Shown here piece after piece: positions 1-8,627 of a stretch of 64,000 nt of DNA (positions are counted from its first letter, which is position 1; every line of letters starts with the position of its first letter). The notes beneath the pieces were generated by a model. The model saw only the letters and a program-made list of their open reading frames with translations. It had not been told where the DNA came from and searched no databases. Source of the stretch: Brevundimonas huaxiensis (GTDB taxonomy: Bacteria > Pseudomonadota > Alphaproteobacteria > Caulobacterales > Caulobacteraceae); assembly GCF_014218725.1 (NCBI RefSeq), contig NZ_JABBJE010000009.1:29210-93209 (forward strand), read 5' to 3'. The translations under genes were made by a program, and so were the position numbers.

Positions 1-672
1 GTTGAAGTCGGCCCATACCGGATTGTCCGCCCCGTCGTCGAACGGCGCGCCGGTGATGACGTTGCGGGTGTTGGCGATGGACGGGGCGAAGACGAAGCGC
101 GGCGAGACGACGCCCGCCGCCGCGCGCTGACGCAGTTCCTCGGCCACCTGATCCATCTGCGTCTCGGCGGCCCTGATCCGCGCGACATAGGCCTCGGCGT
201 CGGCCACGCTGGAGACCCGGTGGTTGTTGATCAGAAAGACCGGCAGGCTGGTCGTCGGATTGCCGTTGGCGGCGAACTGAAAGCCCCAGTCGCGCCACTG
301 GTTCGACAGCCGCGCCTGCTGGACGCCATATTCGAACATCCGCCACGACAGCGCCGCCTGCGGCCCCAGCTTCTGCGGATCGAACTGGGCCTTCATCTGC
401 GCCAGCTGCGCCTCCTGAAGCGCCAGGGCCCGGTCGGCGGCGGCGTCCGACACGTCGTCCAGCTTGTCGTAGTCGGTCTTGATGCCCAGCGACGTCATCT
501 GCTGCGGGCTCAGCGCGATCCGCGCCTGGAAGGCCTGTTCAAAGAAGGCGTTCAGCCGCGCGTCCTCGCTTTCGATTGCGGCTGTCGGTGCGGGGGTGGA
601 GGTCTGCGCCAGCGCGGGAGCGGCGGACAGCACCGCCATCATGGCGGCGGACGAGATCAGAAGACGACGCAT
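1..672 (-). CDS. DUF885 family protein, N-terminal part, runs off the left edge
   Basis: Reading from the ATG at 672 gives a Sec signal peptide (MRRLLISSAAMMAVLSAAPALAQ region, about 23 residues), then a helical chain with 'FFEQAFQARIALSPQQMTSLG', the kind of opening seen in DUF885 exported proteins, which are distantly related to zinc metallopeptidases. About 224 codons are in the window. The catalytic half lies beyond position 1, so activity cannot be judged. The frame is open throughout. Family call is from recognition of the N-terminal pattern; the signal peptide is seen directly. Confidence 0.75.
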   Translation of the reverse strand, partial: MRRLLISSAAMMAVLSAAPALAQTSTPAPTAAIESEDARLNAFFEQAFQARIALSPQQMTSLGIKTDYDKLDDVSDAAADRALALQEAQLAQMKAQFDPQKLGPQAALSWRMFEYGVQQARLSNQWRDWGFQFAANGNPTTSLPVFLINNHRVSSVADAEAYVARIRAAETQMDQVAEELRQRAAAGVVSPRFVFAPSIANTRNVITGAPFDDGADNPVWADFN

Positions 673-861
673 GAACAACCCCTCGTGAAACAGGGGCGCA
701 CCTTCGGGGTCGCGTGTGCGCGGCGCAAGCGCTCAATGCCCCGCCGTTGCGGCGATCGGACACGCCGACAGCAAAATCTTCGACACGGCGTCGCTTGATG
801 CAACCCAAGTTCAGGGTCGGCGTTTCGACGAAACTTGACCATACCAACAAGGGTTCAAACC

Positions 862-999
862 ATGCGCAAGATCATCACCCTGTCCATCGTCGCCGCCGCT
901 CTGGCCGTGTCGGCTTGCAACACCATCGCCGGCGCCGGCCGCGACGTCTCGGCCGCCGGTTCGGCCGTCACGCAAGGCGCCAACGACGCCAAGAACTAA
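862..999 (+). CDS. Entericidin-type small lipoprotein
   Basis: A 45-residue ORF starting MRKIITLSIVAAALAVSAC. The lipobox is VSAC, with the acylated cysteine near residue 19, followed by a short Gly/Ala-rich tail (TIAGAGRDVSAAG...). This is the size and layout of the entericidin EcnA/EcnB family, membrane lipoproteins of stationary phase and envelope stress. No toxin/antidote tandem is present: only one copy is seen. It is monocistronic, divergent from the DUF885 gene, and followed at once by a strong terminator. It is easily missed because of its size. Confidence 0.85.
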   Translation: MRKIITLSIVAAALAVSACNTIAGAGRDVSAAGSAVTQGANDAKN

Positions 1000-1023
1000 G
1001 GCTTTCTCAAAAGCCGATGTTGG

Positions 1024-1052
1024 AAAGGCCCGCCGGATCCCGGCGGGCCTTT
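1024..1052 (+). terminator. Rho-independent terminator after the entericidin gene
   Basis: Perfect inverted repeat AAAGGCCCGCCGG / CCGGCGGGCCTTT around a tiny loop, 25 bases after the stop, ending in a T run. Confidence 0.85.
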
Positions 1053-1105
1053 CTCGTATCCGTCGCATGACGGTGTTACGGTGCGTCATCATTCGGGAGA
1101 CGGCG

Positions 1106-1498
1106 ATGGGCTTTCTGGACAATGTGGTGAAGGGTCTCGGCGACGACGCCGCAGGCGGTCTGAGCGATCTGCTCAAGGGTCAGGGCGGCGTCGGCGGACT
1201 GGCCGAGAAGTTCGGTCAGGCGGGCCTGGGCGATGTGATCGGCTCCTGGGTCGGCACGGGTCCGAACGCCAACATCTCGCCCGAGCAGATCACGGCCGTC
1301 CTCGGCCACGGCCCGATCGCCGACATCGCCGCCAAGATGGGCGTGACCCCCGAACAGGCCGGCGAGACCCTGGCCGGTCTTCTGCCCGAAGCCATAGACC
1401 GCCTGACACCTAGCGGTCAGATCGACGGCGCCGACGACCTGCTTGGCAAACTGCCGGGCGGCCTGGGCGACATGATCGGCGGTTTTCTGAAGCGCTGA
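1106..1498 (+). CDS. YidB family (DUF937) protein
   Basis: 130 residues from the ATG at 1106, chosen because GGAGA lies about 8 bases upstream; a longer reading from 1067 has no such site and would add residues not typical of the family. The protein is glycine-rich with 'GFLDNVVKGLG' at the start and 'ISPEQITAVLGHGPIADIAAKMGVTPEQAGETLAGLLP' in the middle, the helical DUF937 pattern. It ends in a short hydrophobic Gly/Leu tail. Function of the family is poorly defined; a soluble or peripheral protein is expected. It converges with ampG, 4 bases separating the two stop codons. Confidence 0.85.
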   Translation: MGFLDNVVKGLGDDAAGGLSDLLKGQGGVGGLAEKFGQAGLGDVIGSWVGTGPNANISPEQITAVLGHGPIADIAAKMGVTPEQAGETLAGLLPEAIDRLTPSGQIDGADDLLGKLPGGLGDMIGGFLKR

Positions 1499-1502
1499 AG
1501 CC

Positions 1503-3269
1503 TCAGGACGGCTGGCCCTCGGTCGCCGCGATCGCAGCTTCCTCTTCCATCGCGGCCTTCTGGCGCGCCTGAAGCGCGGTCTGCTTGGAAGCCACGATGA
1601 AGGCCAGGACGATCCCGAAGACACCGATAATCGCTGAGTACAGGAAGAAGGCCACGTAGCCCGCGCCCAGCGCCGCTGGCGTCACGCCGCTTGTCGCGGC
1701 TCCGGTGGTCAATACGCCGGGTTGCAGATTGGCGAACAGCGCCCGCAGGCCAGCGAAAGGCCCGGTGCCCTCGGCGGCTCGGGCCGAAGCCTCGACGATC
1801 CGCCCCGACTGCGTCGCAATCAGCTTGCCGGGAAGGGCGTACAACGATGTGAACAGGGCGTACTGGGTCGCGGTGAAGCCGATCGACGTAAGGCTGGACA
1901 TATAGGCGATCAAGGCGGTCCCGGCGTATCCGCTCGAGACGTTGTCCACGCCGATGGCGACGGTCAGGGCCGACAAGCTATGCCCCTGGGTCGCCAGCCA
2001 GGCGAAGATCAGGTTGGACACAGGGCTCATGAAAGCGCCGATCACCATGGTGCGGATCAGGCCGAGCTTGGCGACCGACCAGCCGCCGATGATCACGCCC
2101 AGACTGGTCATGACCACGCCAAACACCTTGCGCACCTCGGCCAGCTCCGTCTTGGAAAAGCCGAGGTCGATGTAGAAGGGCGGCATGATGTTCAGCACGA
2201 AATCCGCCAGGCGATAGACGCAGATCAGCGCCAGGATCAGCGTCGCTACACCCGAGGAACGCCTGTAGAAATCGGCGAGGGGCTGGCCGAACGATCCGGC
2301 GAGATAGGCGCCCGGCCGCGTCTTGGTTCCCGGCAGCGGCCAGCAGGCCATGACCATGACGGCCAGCCCCATGAGCACCAGAGCGAACTGCAGATAGACG
2401 CCCTCCGGCTTCGCCGCCAGCGCTGCTGCGACCGCAGCCTTGCCGTCCGGGCCGAGGCCGAAGAGCCCAAACAGGGCGTTCAAGGGCGCCGACTGTCCCG
2501 TCAGGCCCGAACCCAGGAACATGGCGGCGACGCCGATGACCGCCAGACGCGCGATCCACTCGAAGATTTCCAGCTTTGGTCGCGAGGGGACGTCCCCAAC
2601 CGGGATGGCTCGGATCGAGTGCGCCTTCTCTCGCGGCGCAAACAGCACCCCGGCGATACCGATGCCCATGAGTGCGGCCATCACCGCGTAAGAGAGGTTC
2701 CAGTTATAGAGATCGGCCAGCACCAGCGGCACGGCCCCGGCCACGATCATGGCGACGCGGTAGCCCAGCTGATAGGCGGCGGCCATGGCGCCATGGCGGC
2801 TGTCGTCGGCCGCCTCGATTCGCCAGGCGTCGATGACGATGTCTTGGGTCGCGCCGAAGAAGCCGACCAGGGCGGCGAATCCGGCCACGGCGATCAAGGC
2901 GTTGGAGGGGTTCAGGGTCGAGATCGACCATAGACCGAAGATGATCACGCCCTGCGTGACCAGCATCCAGGCGCGTCGATGGCCAAGCAGAGGCGTCAGA
3001 AGCGGGACGGCGGTTCGGTCGATCAGCGGCGCCCAGACGAATTTCAAAGAGTAGCTGAGCGTGGCCAGGGCGAAGAAGCCGATCACTTCGAGCGTCAGGC
3101 CGCTCTCTCGCAACCAGGTGGTCAGGGTGTCGAAGATCAGCAGGTTCGGCAGGCCCGCCGAGAAGCCCAGCAACAGCATGATGAAGACGCGCCGCTCGCC
3201 ATAGACGGCGAGGCCGCCGAAACGGCCGGCGGGCTTGCCGTTCGCGGGGGGATGGGCTTGATCGGTCAT
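1503..3269 (-). CDS. ampG: AmpG-type muropeptide permease (MFS)
   Basis: 588 residues from the ATG at 3269. An upstream in-frame reading to 3449 exists, but its first 60 residues are low-complexity and overlap the kinase gene. The protein has about 12-14 hydrophobic segments, and early on the AmpG pattern 'GLPNLLIFDTLTTWLRE' and 'KFVWAPLIDR'. AmpG imports anhydro-muropeptides from the periplasm for cell-wall recycling and, in other bacteria, feeds AmpC induction. A longer central insertion ('FGLGPDGKAAVAAALAAKPEG') is typical of alphaproteobacterial members. It is the last gene of the minus-strand run and starts 43 bases after the kinase stop. No beta-lactamase gene is adjacent. Confidence 0.85.
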   Translation of the reverse strand: MTDQAHPPANGKPAGRFGGLAVYGERRVFIMLLLGFSAGLPNLLIFDTLTTWLRESGLTLEVIGFFALATLSYSLKFVWAPLIDRTAVPLLTPLLGHRRAWMLVTQGVIIFGLWSISTLNPSNALIAVAGFAALVGFFGATQDIVIDAWRIEAADDSRHGAMAAAYQLGYRVAMIVAGAVPLVLADLYNWNLSYAVMAALMGIGIAGVLFAPREKAHSIRAIPVGDVPSRPKLEIFEWIARLAVIGVAAMFLGSGLTGQSAPLNALFGLFGLGPDGKAAVAAALAAKPEGVYLQFALVLMGLAVMVMACWPLPGTKTRPGAYLAGSFGQPLADFYRRSSGVATLILALICVYRLADFVLNIMPPFYIDLGFSKTELAEVRKVFGVVMTSLGVIIGGWSVAKLGLIRTMVIGAFMSPVSNLIFAWLATQGHSLSALTVAIGVDNVSSGYAGTALIAYMSSLTSIGFTATQYALFTSLYALPGKLIATQSGRIVEASARAAEGTGPFAGLRALFANLQPGVLTTGAATSGVTPAALGAGYVAFFLYSAIIGVFGIVLAFIVASKQTALQARQKAAMEEEAAIAATEGQPS

Positions 3270-3312
3270 GCACGGCTCCGGCGCGGCGGCCGGAAACGCG
3301 GGCGCCTGTAAC

Positions 3313-4851
3313 TCAGCCGACCTTGGCGCGGATGTCGCGCTTCGTCCAGCGGGCGAGGGCGGCGCGAAGGGCCTCGGCGTCCAGCGGCTTGACGATATGG
3401 TCGTCCATGCCGGCCTCCAGACAGGTGCGGCGGTCCTCGGCGAAGGCATTGGCGGTCAGGGCCAGGATCGGCGTCGTGTCACCCGCCGCGCGGATGGCGC
3501 GGGCGGCTGCGGGACCGTCCATGCCGGGCATTCGCATGTCCATGAAGACCACGTCGTAGCGCGCGCGTTTCAGCGCCGCGACGGCTTCGTCGCCCGTAGC
3601 GGCCGTCTCGACGGTGCAGCCCTCACGGCGCAACAGGGTGCGGGCCAGAAGCGCGCCGACGGGATTGTCCTCGGCCAGCAGGACGCGGATGCCGGCGAAC
3701 TGCACGGGGGCGACGCGGTCGTCTTCGATCGGGGCGGCGCAGTGGGCGCTGGCCTTGTCCGGCGCCTCCGCGCCGATGGCGGCCAGGACGCGCTCGGCCA
3801 GGGACGCGCGACGCAAGGGCTTGATCAGATAGCCGTGGAAGCCGACGGCGCGATAGCGGGCGATCAGGTCGCGTTCGGCCGGTTTCAGCAGGACGATGCC
3901 GCGACCGCTCGAAGGCAGGGCGGCCAGCGCGCCCGCCGGGGCGTCGGCGTGATCGACCAGGGTCACCGGGGCCGCATCCGCCACGACGCCGCCCGAGGCC
4001 TCGATCTGCGCGCGAGCCGCCGACAGGACGAAAGGATCGACGGCGCGCACCGCGACCATCTGGCCGCGCAACGGCTTGTCACGCGCCACCGCGACGGCGG
4101 CGAAGGCGGCCTCGAAGCGGAAGCGGGCGCCCCCGCCGGTTGCGGCGCCGTCGGGCCGGCTCTCGACCTTCACCGAGCCGTCCATGGCGGCGGCCAGCTT
4201 TCGCACGACCGCCAGACCCAGGCCGGCGCCGTCCTGGCGGACCGCGTCGGAACTGTCGGCATGGCCGAATTCCTCGAAGATCCGTGTACGCGCCTCGGGC
4301 GCGACGCCGGGGCCGGTGTCGTCGACCAGGAAGGCCAGACGCGGCCGCGCCGCGCTGCCGCCGACGCGCTCGACCGAAATGCGCACGCCGCCGGTTTCGG
4401 TGAACTTCACGGCGTTGCCCGCCAGGTTGAAAAGCACCTGACGCAGCCGGCCTTCGTCCGCCAGCACGTCGGGCGCGTCGGCGGCGACCGACCAGACGAT
4501 CTCCAGCCCCTTGTCGTGGGCGCGCGGGCTCAGCAACTCGGCGACGCCGCGCACCAGACCTTCCAGGTCAACGGGCGCCAGGTCGAACTCCAGCGCGCCG
4601 GCCTCCAGCCGCGCATAGTCCAGCAGATCATTGACCAGACCCAGCAGATGTTCGGCCGACTGACGCGCGTTCTCGGCATAGGCGCGCTGGGCGCCGTCCA
4701 GCCGGGTCCGCTGCAACAGGTTGATCATGCCGATCACGCCGTTCAGCGGCGTGCGCATCTCGTGGCTCATCAGCCGCAGGAACTGCTGGGCGGGGTCGGC
4801 GGGCGCGCTCGTCCGCTCCTCGATCCGCTTCGTCGCCGTCCGTCGCGTCAT
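3313..4851 (-). CDS. shkA: ShkA-type soluble hybrid histidine kinase with c-di-GMP-binding pseudo-receiver
   Basis: 512 residues from the ATG at 4851, picked because GGGGAGG sits 6 bases upstream; a GTG at 4926 would instead overlap the comM stop. Order: DHp with H30 (LMSHEMRTPLNG), ATP-binding domain (N-box NLAGNAVKF, G-boxes near 180 and 210), a receiver-like domain at about 262-360 that lacks a phosphorylatable Asp, then a true receiver (about 388-505, D438 in FMDMRMP). No membrane or sensor domain. Caulobacter ShkA, as I recall it, binds c-di-GMP in the pseudo-receiver through R324, Y338 and R344 and is locked by a DDR linker. Here R327, Y341 and R347 fall at a constant +3 offset, and DDR is at 377-379. 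In Caulobacter it signals to TacA in stalk control; no TacA gene is nearby here. Confidence 0.85.
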   Translation of the reverse strand: MTRRTATKRIEERTSAPADPAQQFLRLMSHEMRTPLNGVIGMINLLQRTRLDGAQRAYAENARQSAEHLLGLVNDLLDYARLEAGALEFDLAPVDLEGLVRGVAELLSPRAHDKGLEIVWSVAADAPDVLADEGRLRQVLFNLAGNAVKFTETGGVRISVERVGGSAARPRLAFLVDDTGPGVAPEARTRIFEEFGHADSSDAVRQDGAGLGLAVVRKLAAAMDGSVKVESRPDGAATGGGARFRFEAAFAAVAVARDKPLRGQMVAVRAVDPFVLSAARAQIEASGGVVADAAPVTLVDHADAPAGALAALPSSGRGIVLLKPAERDLIARYRAVGFHGYLIKPLRRASLAERVLAAIGAEAPDKASAHCAAPIEDDRVAPVQFAGIRVLLAEDNPVGALLARTLLRREGCTVETAATGDEAVAALKRARYDVVFMDMRMPGMDGPAAARAIRAAGDTTPILALTANAFAEDRRTCLEAGMDDHIVKPLDAEALRAALARWTKRDIRAKVG

Positions 4852-4922
4852 GACCGCCTCCCCATCAGGCACGGAGACTAGAGGCGGACGGTTAAGGATG
4901 TCTCCACCATGACGCGGGCGCT

Positions 4923-6539
4923 TCACGCGTGCAGGAAGGGCGTCTGCTCGTCATCGCCCTCGCGCAGGCCGAAGCCTTCATGGCGCTGCGCCACGCGGCG
5001 GTCGAAGTCGGCTTCGGCGCCGATGGTAGTGCGGCGATAGATCAGGGCCTCGGCGATGTGGCGACGCAGAACGCCGGTGCTGCCATCGAGATCGGCGATG
5101 GTGCGCGCCAGGCGCAGGGTGCGGGTCCAGCCGCGCGCGGTCAGGCCGCCGGCCTCGCCCGCCCGCATCAGCAGCATCCGGCCCGCCTCGTCCGGCGTGG
5201 CGAACCGATCCAGCGTGGCGCCGGACGCGCGGGCGTTCAGGCCTTGGGCGGCGTCCAGCCCCGCCTCGCGCACCCGGTCCTCCTGCATGGCGCGGGCGGT
5301 CGCGACGCGCGCCCGCGCCTCGGCCGTGCCTTCGGCGGGTGGGGGCAGGGCCATGTCGGCGGCGGTGACCGGCGGCGTCTCCACCGTCAGGTCGATCCGG
5401 TCGAACATCGGACCCGAGACGCGGTTCTGATAGTCGCGCTGGCAACGCGGCGCCTTACCACACGCCCCGCGTCCGGCGCCGCCCATGCCGCAGCGGCACG
5501 GGTTCATCGCCGCGACGAGTTGGAACCGCGCGGGATAGCGGATGTGGGCGTTGGCGCGGGCGACAACGATCTCGCCCGTCTCCAGCGGCGCCCGCAGCGA
5601 GTCCAGGGCCTGGGCGCTGTACTCCGGCAGTTCGTCCAGAAACAGCACGCCATTGTGCGCCAGCGACGCCTCGCCCGGCTTGGCGCGAAGACCCCCGCCG
5701 GTCAGGGCCGCCATTGAGGCGGAATGGTGCGGGCTGCGGAACGGGCGATCGCGGGTCAGGGCGCCGCGTTCGATCAGGCCGGCGACCGACCAGACCATCG
5801 AGGTCTCCAGCAACTCCTGCGGGGTCAGGGGCGGCAAGAGGCCGGGCAGGCGCTGCGCCATCATCGACTTTCCCGAACCCGGCGGGCCGATGAACAGCAG
5901 GTTGTGGCCGCCGGCCGCCGCGATCTCCAGCGCGCGCTTAGCGCTTTCCTGACCCTTGACCTCGCGCAGGTCGGGCACGGCCTTGCCGTCCGCCAGCGGT
6001 CCGGGCTCGGGCGCGCGCAGCACCTGGGTTCCCTTGAAATGGTTGACCAGGCTGATCAGCGAGCGCGGCGCGAGGATGCGGGCGCCGCCGGCCCAGGCGG
6101 CCTCGGGTCCCGTCGCCTCGGGGCAGATCAGACCCAGGCCCATGGCGTCCGCGGCGACGGCGGCGGGCAAGGCGCCGCCGACCCGCGCGATCTGGCCGTC
6201 CAGCCCCAGCTCGCCGATGGCGGCCCAGCCGTCGAGCGCATCGGGCGCGATCACCCCCATGGCCGCCATCAGGGCCAGGGCGATGGGCAGGTCGAAATGA
6301 CTGCCCTCCTTGGGCAGGTCGGCCGGCGCCAGATTGGCGATGATCCGTTTGGCGGGCAGGGCCAGGCCGATGCCGGCGAAGGCTCCGCGCACCCGCTCCT
6401 TGCTTTCGGCCACCGCCTTGTCCGGCAGGCCCACGATGTTGAAGATCGTGGGCCCGTCATTGCCGATCAACTGGACCTCGACGTCCACGCGCCGGGCCTC
6501 GACCCCGTCAAAGGCGACCGTGACAACCCGCGCGACCAT
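4923..6539 (-). CDS. comM: ComM/YifB family Mg-chelatase-like AAA+ ATPase
   Basis: 538 residues from the ATG at 6539, with GGGAGA about 7 bases upstream; a longer reading to 6581 adds an unlikely leader. The N-terminal domain starts MVARVVTVAFDGVEARRVDVEVQ and carries 'GLPDKAVAESKERVRGAF', diagnostic of YifB. Walker A is GPPGSGKSMM and Walker B is GVLFLDELPE. A C-rich insertion (NPCRCGMGGAGRGACGKAPRC) is typical of the family. ComM is a hexameric helicase that promotes branch migration during natural transformation. It follows gshB by 60 bases and is followed by shkA, so it is probably co-transcribed. Confidence 0.93.
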   Translation of the reverse strand: MVARVVTVAFDGVEARRVDVEVQLIGNDGPTIFNIVGLPDKAVAESKERVRGAFAGIGLALPAKRIIANLAPADLPKEGSHFDLPIALALMAAMGVIAPDALDGWAAIGELGLDGQIARVGGALPAAVAADAMGLGLICPEATGPEAAWAGGARILAPRSLISLVNHFKGTQVLRAPEPGPLADGKAVPDLREVKGQESAKRALEIAAAGGHNLLFIGPPGSGKSMMAQRLPGLLPPLTPQELLETSMVWSVAGLIERGALTRDRPFRSPHHSASMAALTGGGLRAKPGEASLAHNGVLFLDELPEYSAQALDSLRAPLETGEIVVARANAHIRYPARFQLVAAMNPCRCGMGGAGRGACGKAPRCQRDYQNRVSGPMFDRIDLTVETPPVTAADMALPPPAEGTAEARARVATARAMQEDRVREAGLDAAQGLNARASGATLDRFATPDEAGRMLLMRAGEAGGLTARGWTRTLRLARTIADLDGSTGVLRRHIAEALIYRRTTIGAEADFDRRVAQRHEGFGLREGDDEQTPFLHA

Positions 6540-6599
6540 GTCGTTCTCCCACCTGAGCGAGAGAACGAACCATGAACTCAAATCTAATTCAAGTGACGA

Positions 6600-7556
6600 T
6601 CACGCAACCTGCGCGGCGCGTTTGGCCTCGATGGCGTCCCACATCAGGGCCGTGGCGTCGATGCCGGTGAAGGCCTTCAACTGCTGGGCGCCGGTGGGGG
6701 AGGTGACGTTGATCTCGGTCAGATAGTCGCCGATCACGTCGATGCCGACGAAGATCAGGCCGCGTTCCCTCAGCGTCGGGCCGATGGCGGCGCAGATTTC
6801 CAGGTCGCGCGGCGTCAGCTCGACCGGCATGGCCGTGCCGCCGACGTGCAGGTTCGAGCGCACCGCGCCCGCCGCCGGGACGCGGTTGATGGCGCCGACC
6901 GGCTCGCCGTCGATCAGCAGGATGCGCTTGTCGCCCTTGGACACGGCGGGAATGAACTTCTGGATCACCAGCGGATCGCGGCTGCCTGCGGCATGGATCT
7001 CGATCAGGGCGTCCAGATTGGGATCGTCGGCGCGCAGCTTGATCACGCCCGAACCGCCGTTGCCGTGCAGGGGTTTCAGAACCACCTCGCCGTGCTTCTT
7101 GTGGAAAGCGTCAAGCGCGACAGGGTCGGCCGAGATCAGGGTCGGCGGTTGCAGGCCGGGGAAGGCGGTGACCATCAGCTTTTCGGGGGCCGAACGCACC
7201 TGGGCCGGGTCGTTGACCACCAGGGTCCGGGGATGCACCGTCTCCAGCAGATAGGTGGCCGTCACATAGGCCATGTCGAACGGCGGGTCCTGGCGCATCA
7301 GGATCACGTCCACGTCCTCGGCCAGATCCAGCTTTTCCCAGTCGCCGAAGTCGACGTGGTTGCCGATTTCGCGCCGCACGGTGATCGGGCGGGCGCGGCA
7401 GTAGAGGCGACCCTCTTCCAGCGCCAGGGTGCGGAAGTCATAGACCCACTGTTTGTGACCGCGCGCCTGGGCCGTCTCGGCCATCAGGAAGGTGGTGTCC
7501 CCGGCGATGTCGACGGCCTCGATCGGGTCCATCTGGATGGCGACTCTGAGGGTCAT
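6600..7556 (-). CDS. gshB: Glutathione synthetase
   Basis: 318 residues, the usual length (E. coli is 316). It opens [34 protein letters not shown], the classical N-terminal pattern, and has ATP-grasp elements '[13 protein letters not shown]' and '[17 protein letters not shown]', ending with '[13 protein letters not shown]'. It joins gamma-glutamylcysteine and glycine using ATP in the cytoplasm. The gene is in a minus-strand series between the Trm112 gene and comM. A palindromic repeat sits just upstream of its start codon. Confidence 0.95.
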   Translation of the reverse strand: MTLRVAIQMDPIEAVDIAGDTTFLMAETAQARGHKQWVYDFRTLALEEGRLYCRARPITVRREIGNHVDFGDWEKLDLAEDVDVILMRQDPPFDMAYVTATYLLETVHPRTLVVNDPAQVRSAPEKLMVTAFPGLQPPTLISADPVALDAFHKKHGEVVLKPLHGNGGSGVIKLRADDPNLDALIEIHAAGSRDPLVIQKFIPAVSKGDKRILLIDGEPVGAINRVPAAGAVRSNLHVGGTAMPVELTPRDLEICAAIGPTLRERGLIFVGIDVIGDYLTEINVTSPTGAQQLKAFTGIDATALMWDAIEAKRAAQVA

Positions 7557-7562
7557 GTTCTT

Positions 7563-7594
7563 GGGCCTATCGCGCGTCGCGCTACTTGAGGCCC
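7563..7594. repeat. REP-like palindromic repeat, copy 1 (upstream of gshB)
   Basis: Starts GGGCCTATCGCGC and ends GCGCTACTTGAGGCCC, so the ends are inverted (GGGCCT/AGGCCC) with an inner GCGCG/CGCGC stem. It sits 7 bases before the gshB start on the minus strand. A GC-rich imperfect echo (GGCGCGCCGCGCTCCGGGCC) follows to about 7618. Confidence 0.7.
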
Positions 7595-7645
7595 GTTGGG
7601 CGCGCCGCGCTCCGGGCCAATGGATGTTCGGTGTTCTTGCGGCGG

Positions 7646-7840
7646 TCAGTCGAGCTGCCGCGCCTCTTCGGCCAACATGATCGGCACGCCCTCGCGGATC
7701 GGATAGGCCAGTTTGGCGCCCGAAGAGATCAGTTCGTTGGCGTCGCGGTCGTAGGTCAGCTTGCCGCGCGTGACCGGGCAGACCAGCACCTCCAGCAGGC
7801 GGGGATCGACGGAGACGGGCGTATTGAAGGCGTCACTCAT
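7646..7840 (-). CDS. Trm112 / YcaR family small protein
   Basis: 64 residues. Pattern '[25 protein letters not shown]' then '[19 protein letters not shown]' is the Trm112-like fold. Bacterial members usually have one or two Cys pairs; here only one Cys (CPVT) is seen, so zinc binding is doubtful. In eukaryotes and archaea Trm112 activates methyltransferases; the bacterial role is unclear. It lies between the LON-domain gene and gshB. Confidence 0.9.
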   Translation of the reverse strand: MSDAFNTPVSVDPRLLEVLVCPVTRGKLTYDRDANELISSGAKLAYPIREGVPIMLAEEARQLD

Positions 7841-7846
7841 TTTTCT

Positions 7847-7875
7847 TGGCCTATCGCGCTGGCGCTATTTGCGAG
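7847..7875. repeat. REP-like palindromic repeat, degenerate copy 2
   Basis: TTGGCCTATCGCGCTGGCG CTATTTGCG keeps the left arm and core of the repeat but has lost the right GGCCC arm. It starts 7 bases from the Trm112 start codon, the same distance as copy 1 from gshB. Confidence 0.55.
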
Positions 7876-7884
7876 TTCTTTAGG

Positions 7885-7914
7885 GGGCTACCGCGCTTCG
7901 CGCTACTTGAGCCC
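7885..7914. repeat. REP-like palindromic repeat, copy 3
   Basis: GGGCTACCGCGCTTCGCGC then TACTTGAGCCC; arms GGGCT/AGCCC and inner stem GCGC/GCGC. It abuts the LON-gene stop at 7916. Confidence 0.65.
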
Positions 7915-7915
7915 G

Positions 7916-8572
7916 TCATTGCATGGACGGCGCAGCGTCGTCACCGCCGTCGGCGGCGTCGATGCGCATCAGGGCGGTCAGGGCCTCGGCGCGGGGCATC
8001 AGGCCCATGGCCTCCAGCAGAGCTTGCTTCTCGGCGGGTTCGAACGGCAGCGCCATCGACAGGCTGTTGACCAGGGCCTCCATCGGCGCGGTCTCGGCCG
8101 TCTCCCAATCGATGTCCAGGAGCCGGTGGGCCATATAGGCGCGCAGGGCGTCGAGGAAGGCGTCGCGGTCGAAGTCCGGCTCCTCGGGCGGGGAGACCAG
8201 ATCATCCTCATAGGCCTCGAACGCCGCGCGAACCTGGCGATAGGGGGTCTTGGACGGCATTTCGGCGGCGATGCGGAACCGCGACACGCCGGTCAGGGTG
8301 ATCAGATAGCGCCCGTCGGAGGTCTCGGCGAAACTGGTGATCCGACCCGCGCAGCCGACCGGCGACAGGCCGGGCAGGGCCGGGGTGCCGCCCTTGGGCT
8401 GGACCAGGCCGATGATCCGGTCGCCGGCCATGGCGTCGTCCACCATGTTCAGATAGCGCGGCTCGAAGATGTTGAGCGGCAGCTGTCCGCGCGGCAGCAG
8501 GATGGTCCCGCCCAGCGGAAACACCGGGATCACCTGAGGCAGGTCGAGGGCGCGAACGTAACCCTGGGGCAT
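7916..8572 (-). CDS. LON peptidase substrate-binding domain protein
   Basis: 218 residues. 'QVIPVFPLGGTILLPRGQLPLNIFEPRYLNMVDDAM' is the Lon N-terminal (LAN) domain signature. The protein has no AAA+ or protease domain, so it is the stand-alone form, of unknown partner. The C-terminal half (from about 130) is helical and acidic. It lies between the thioredoxin-TPR gene and the Trm112 gene. Confidence 0.92.
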   Translation of the reverse strand: MPQGYVRALDLPQVIPVFPLGGTILLPRGQLPLNIFEPRYLNMVDDAMAGDRIIGLVQPKGGTPALPGLSPVGCAGRITSFAETSDGRYLITLTGVSRFRIAAEMPSKTPYRQVRAAFEAYEDDLVSPPEEPDFDRDAFLDALRAYMAHRLLDIDWETAETAPMEALVNSLSMALPFEPAEKQALLEAMGLMPRAEALTALMRIDAADGGDDAAPSMQ

Positions 8573-8583
8573 TACTTCTCCTG

Positions 8584-8615
8584 GGGCCTACCGCGCTTGG
8601 CGCTGCTTGAGGCCC
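8584..8615. repeat. REP-like palindromic repeat, copy 4
   Basis: GGGCCTACCGCGCTTGGCG then CTGCTTGAGGCCC; arms GGGCCT/AGGCCC. It fills most of the 55-base gap between the thioredoxin-TPR stop and the LON-gene start. Confidence 0.7.
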
Positions 8616-8627
8616 GCTTGTTCTGGA

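Noticed and set aside
1503..3449. Longer start for ampG at 3449
   Set aside because: The extra 60 residues are Pro/Ala/Ser/Arg-rich and antisense-like and overlap the kinase coding region.
3268..4881. Long plus-strand frame opposite shkA
   Set aside because: Same kind of shadow; low-complexity product and no Shine-Dalgarno.
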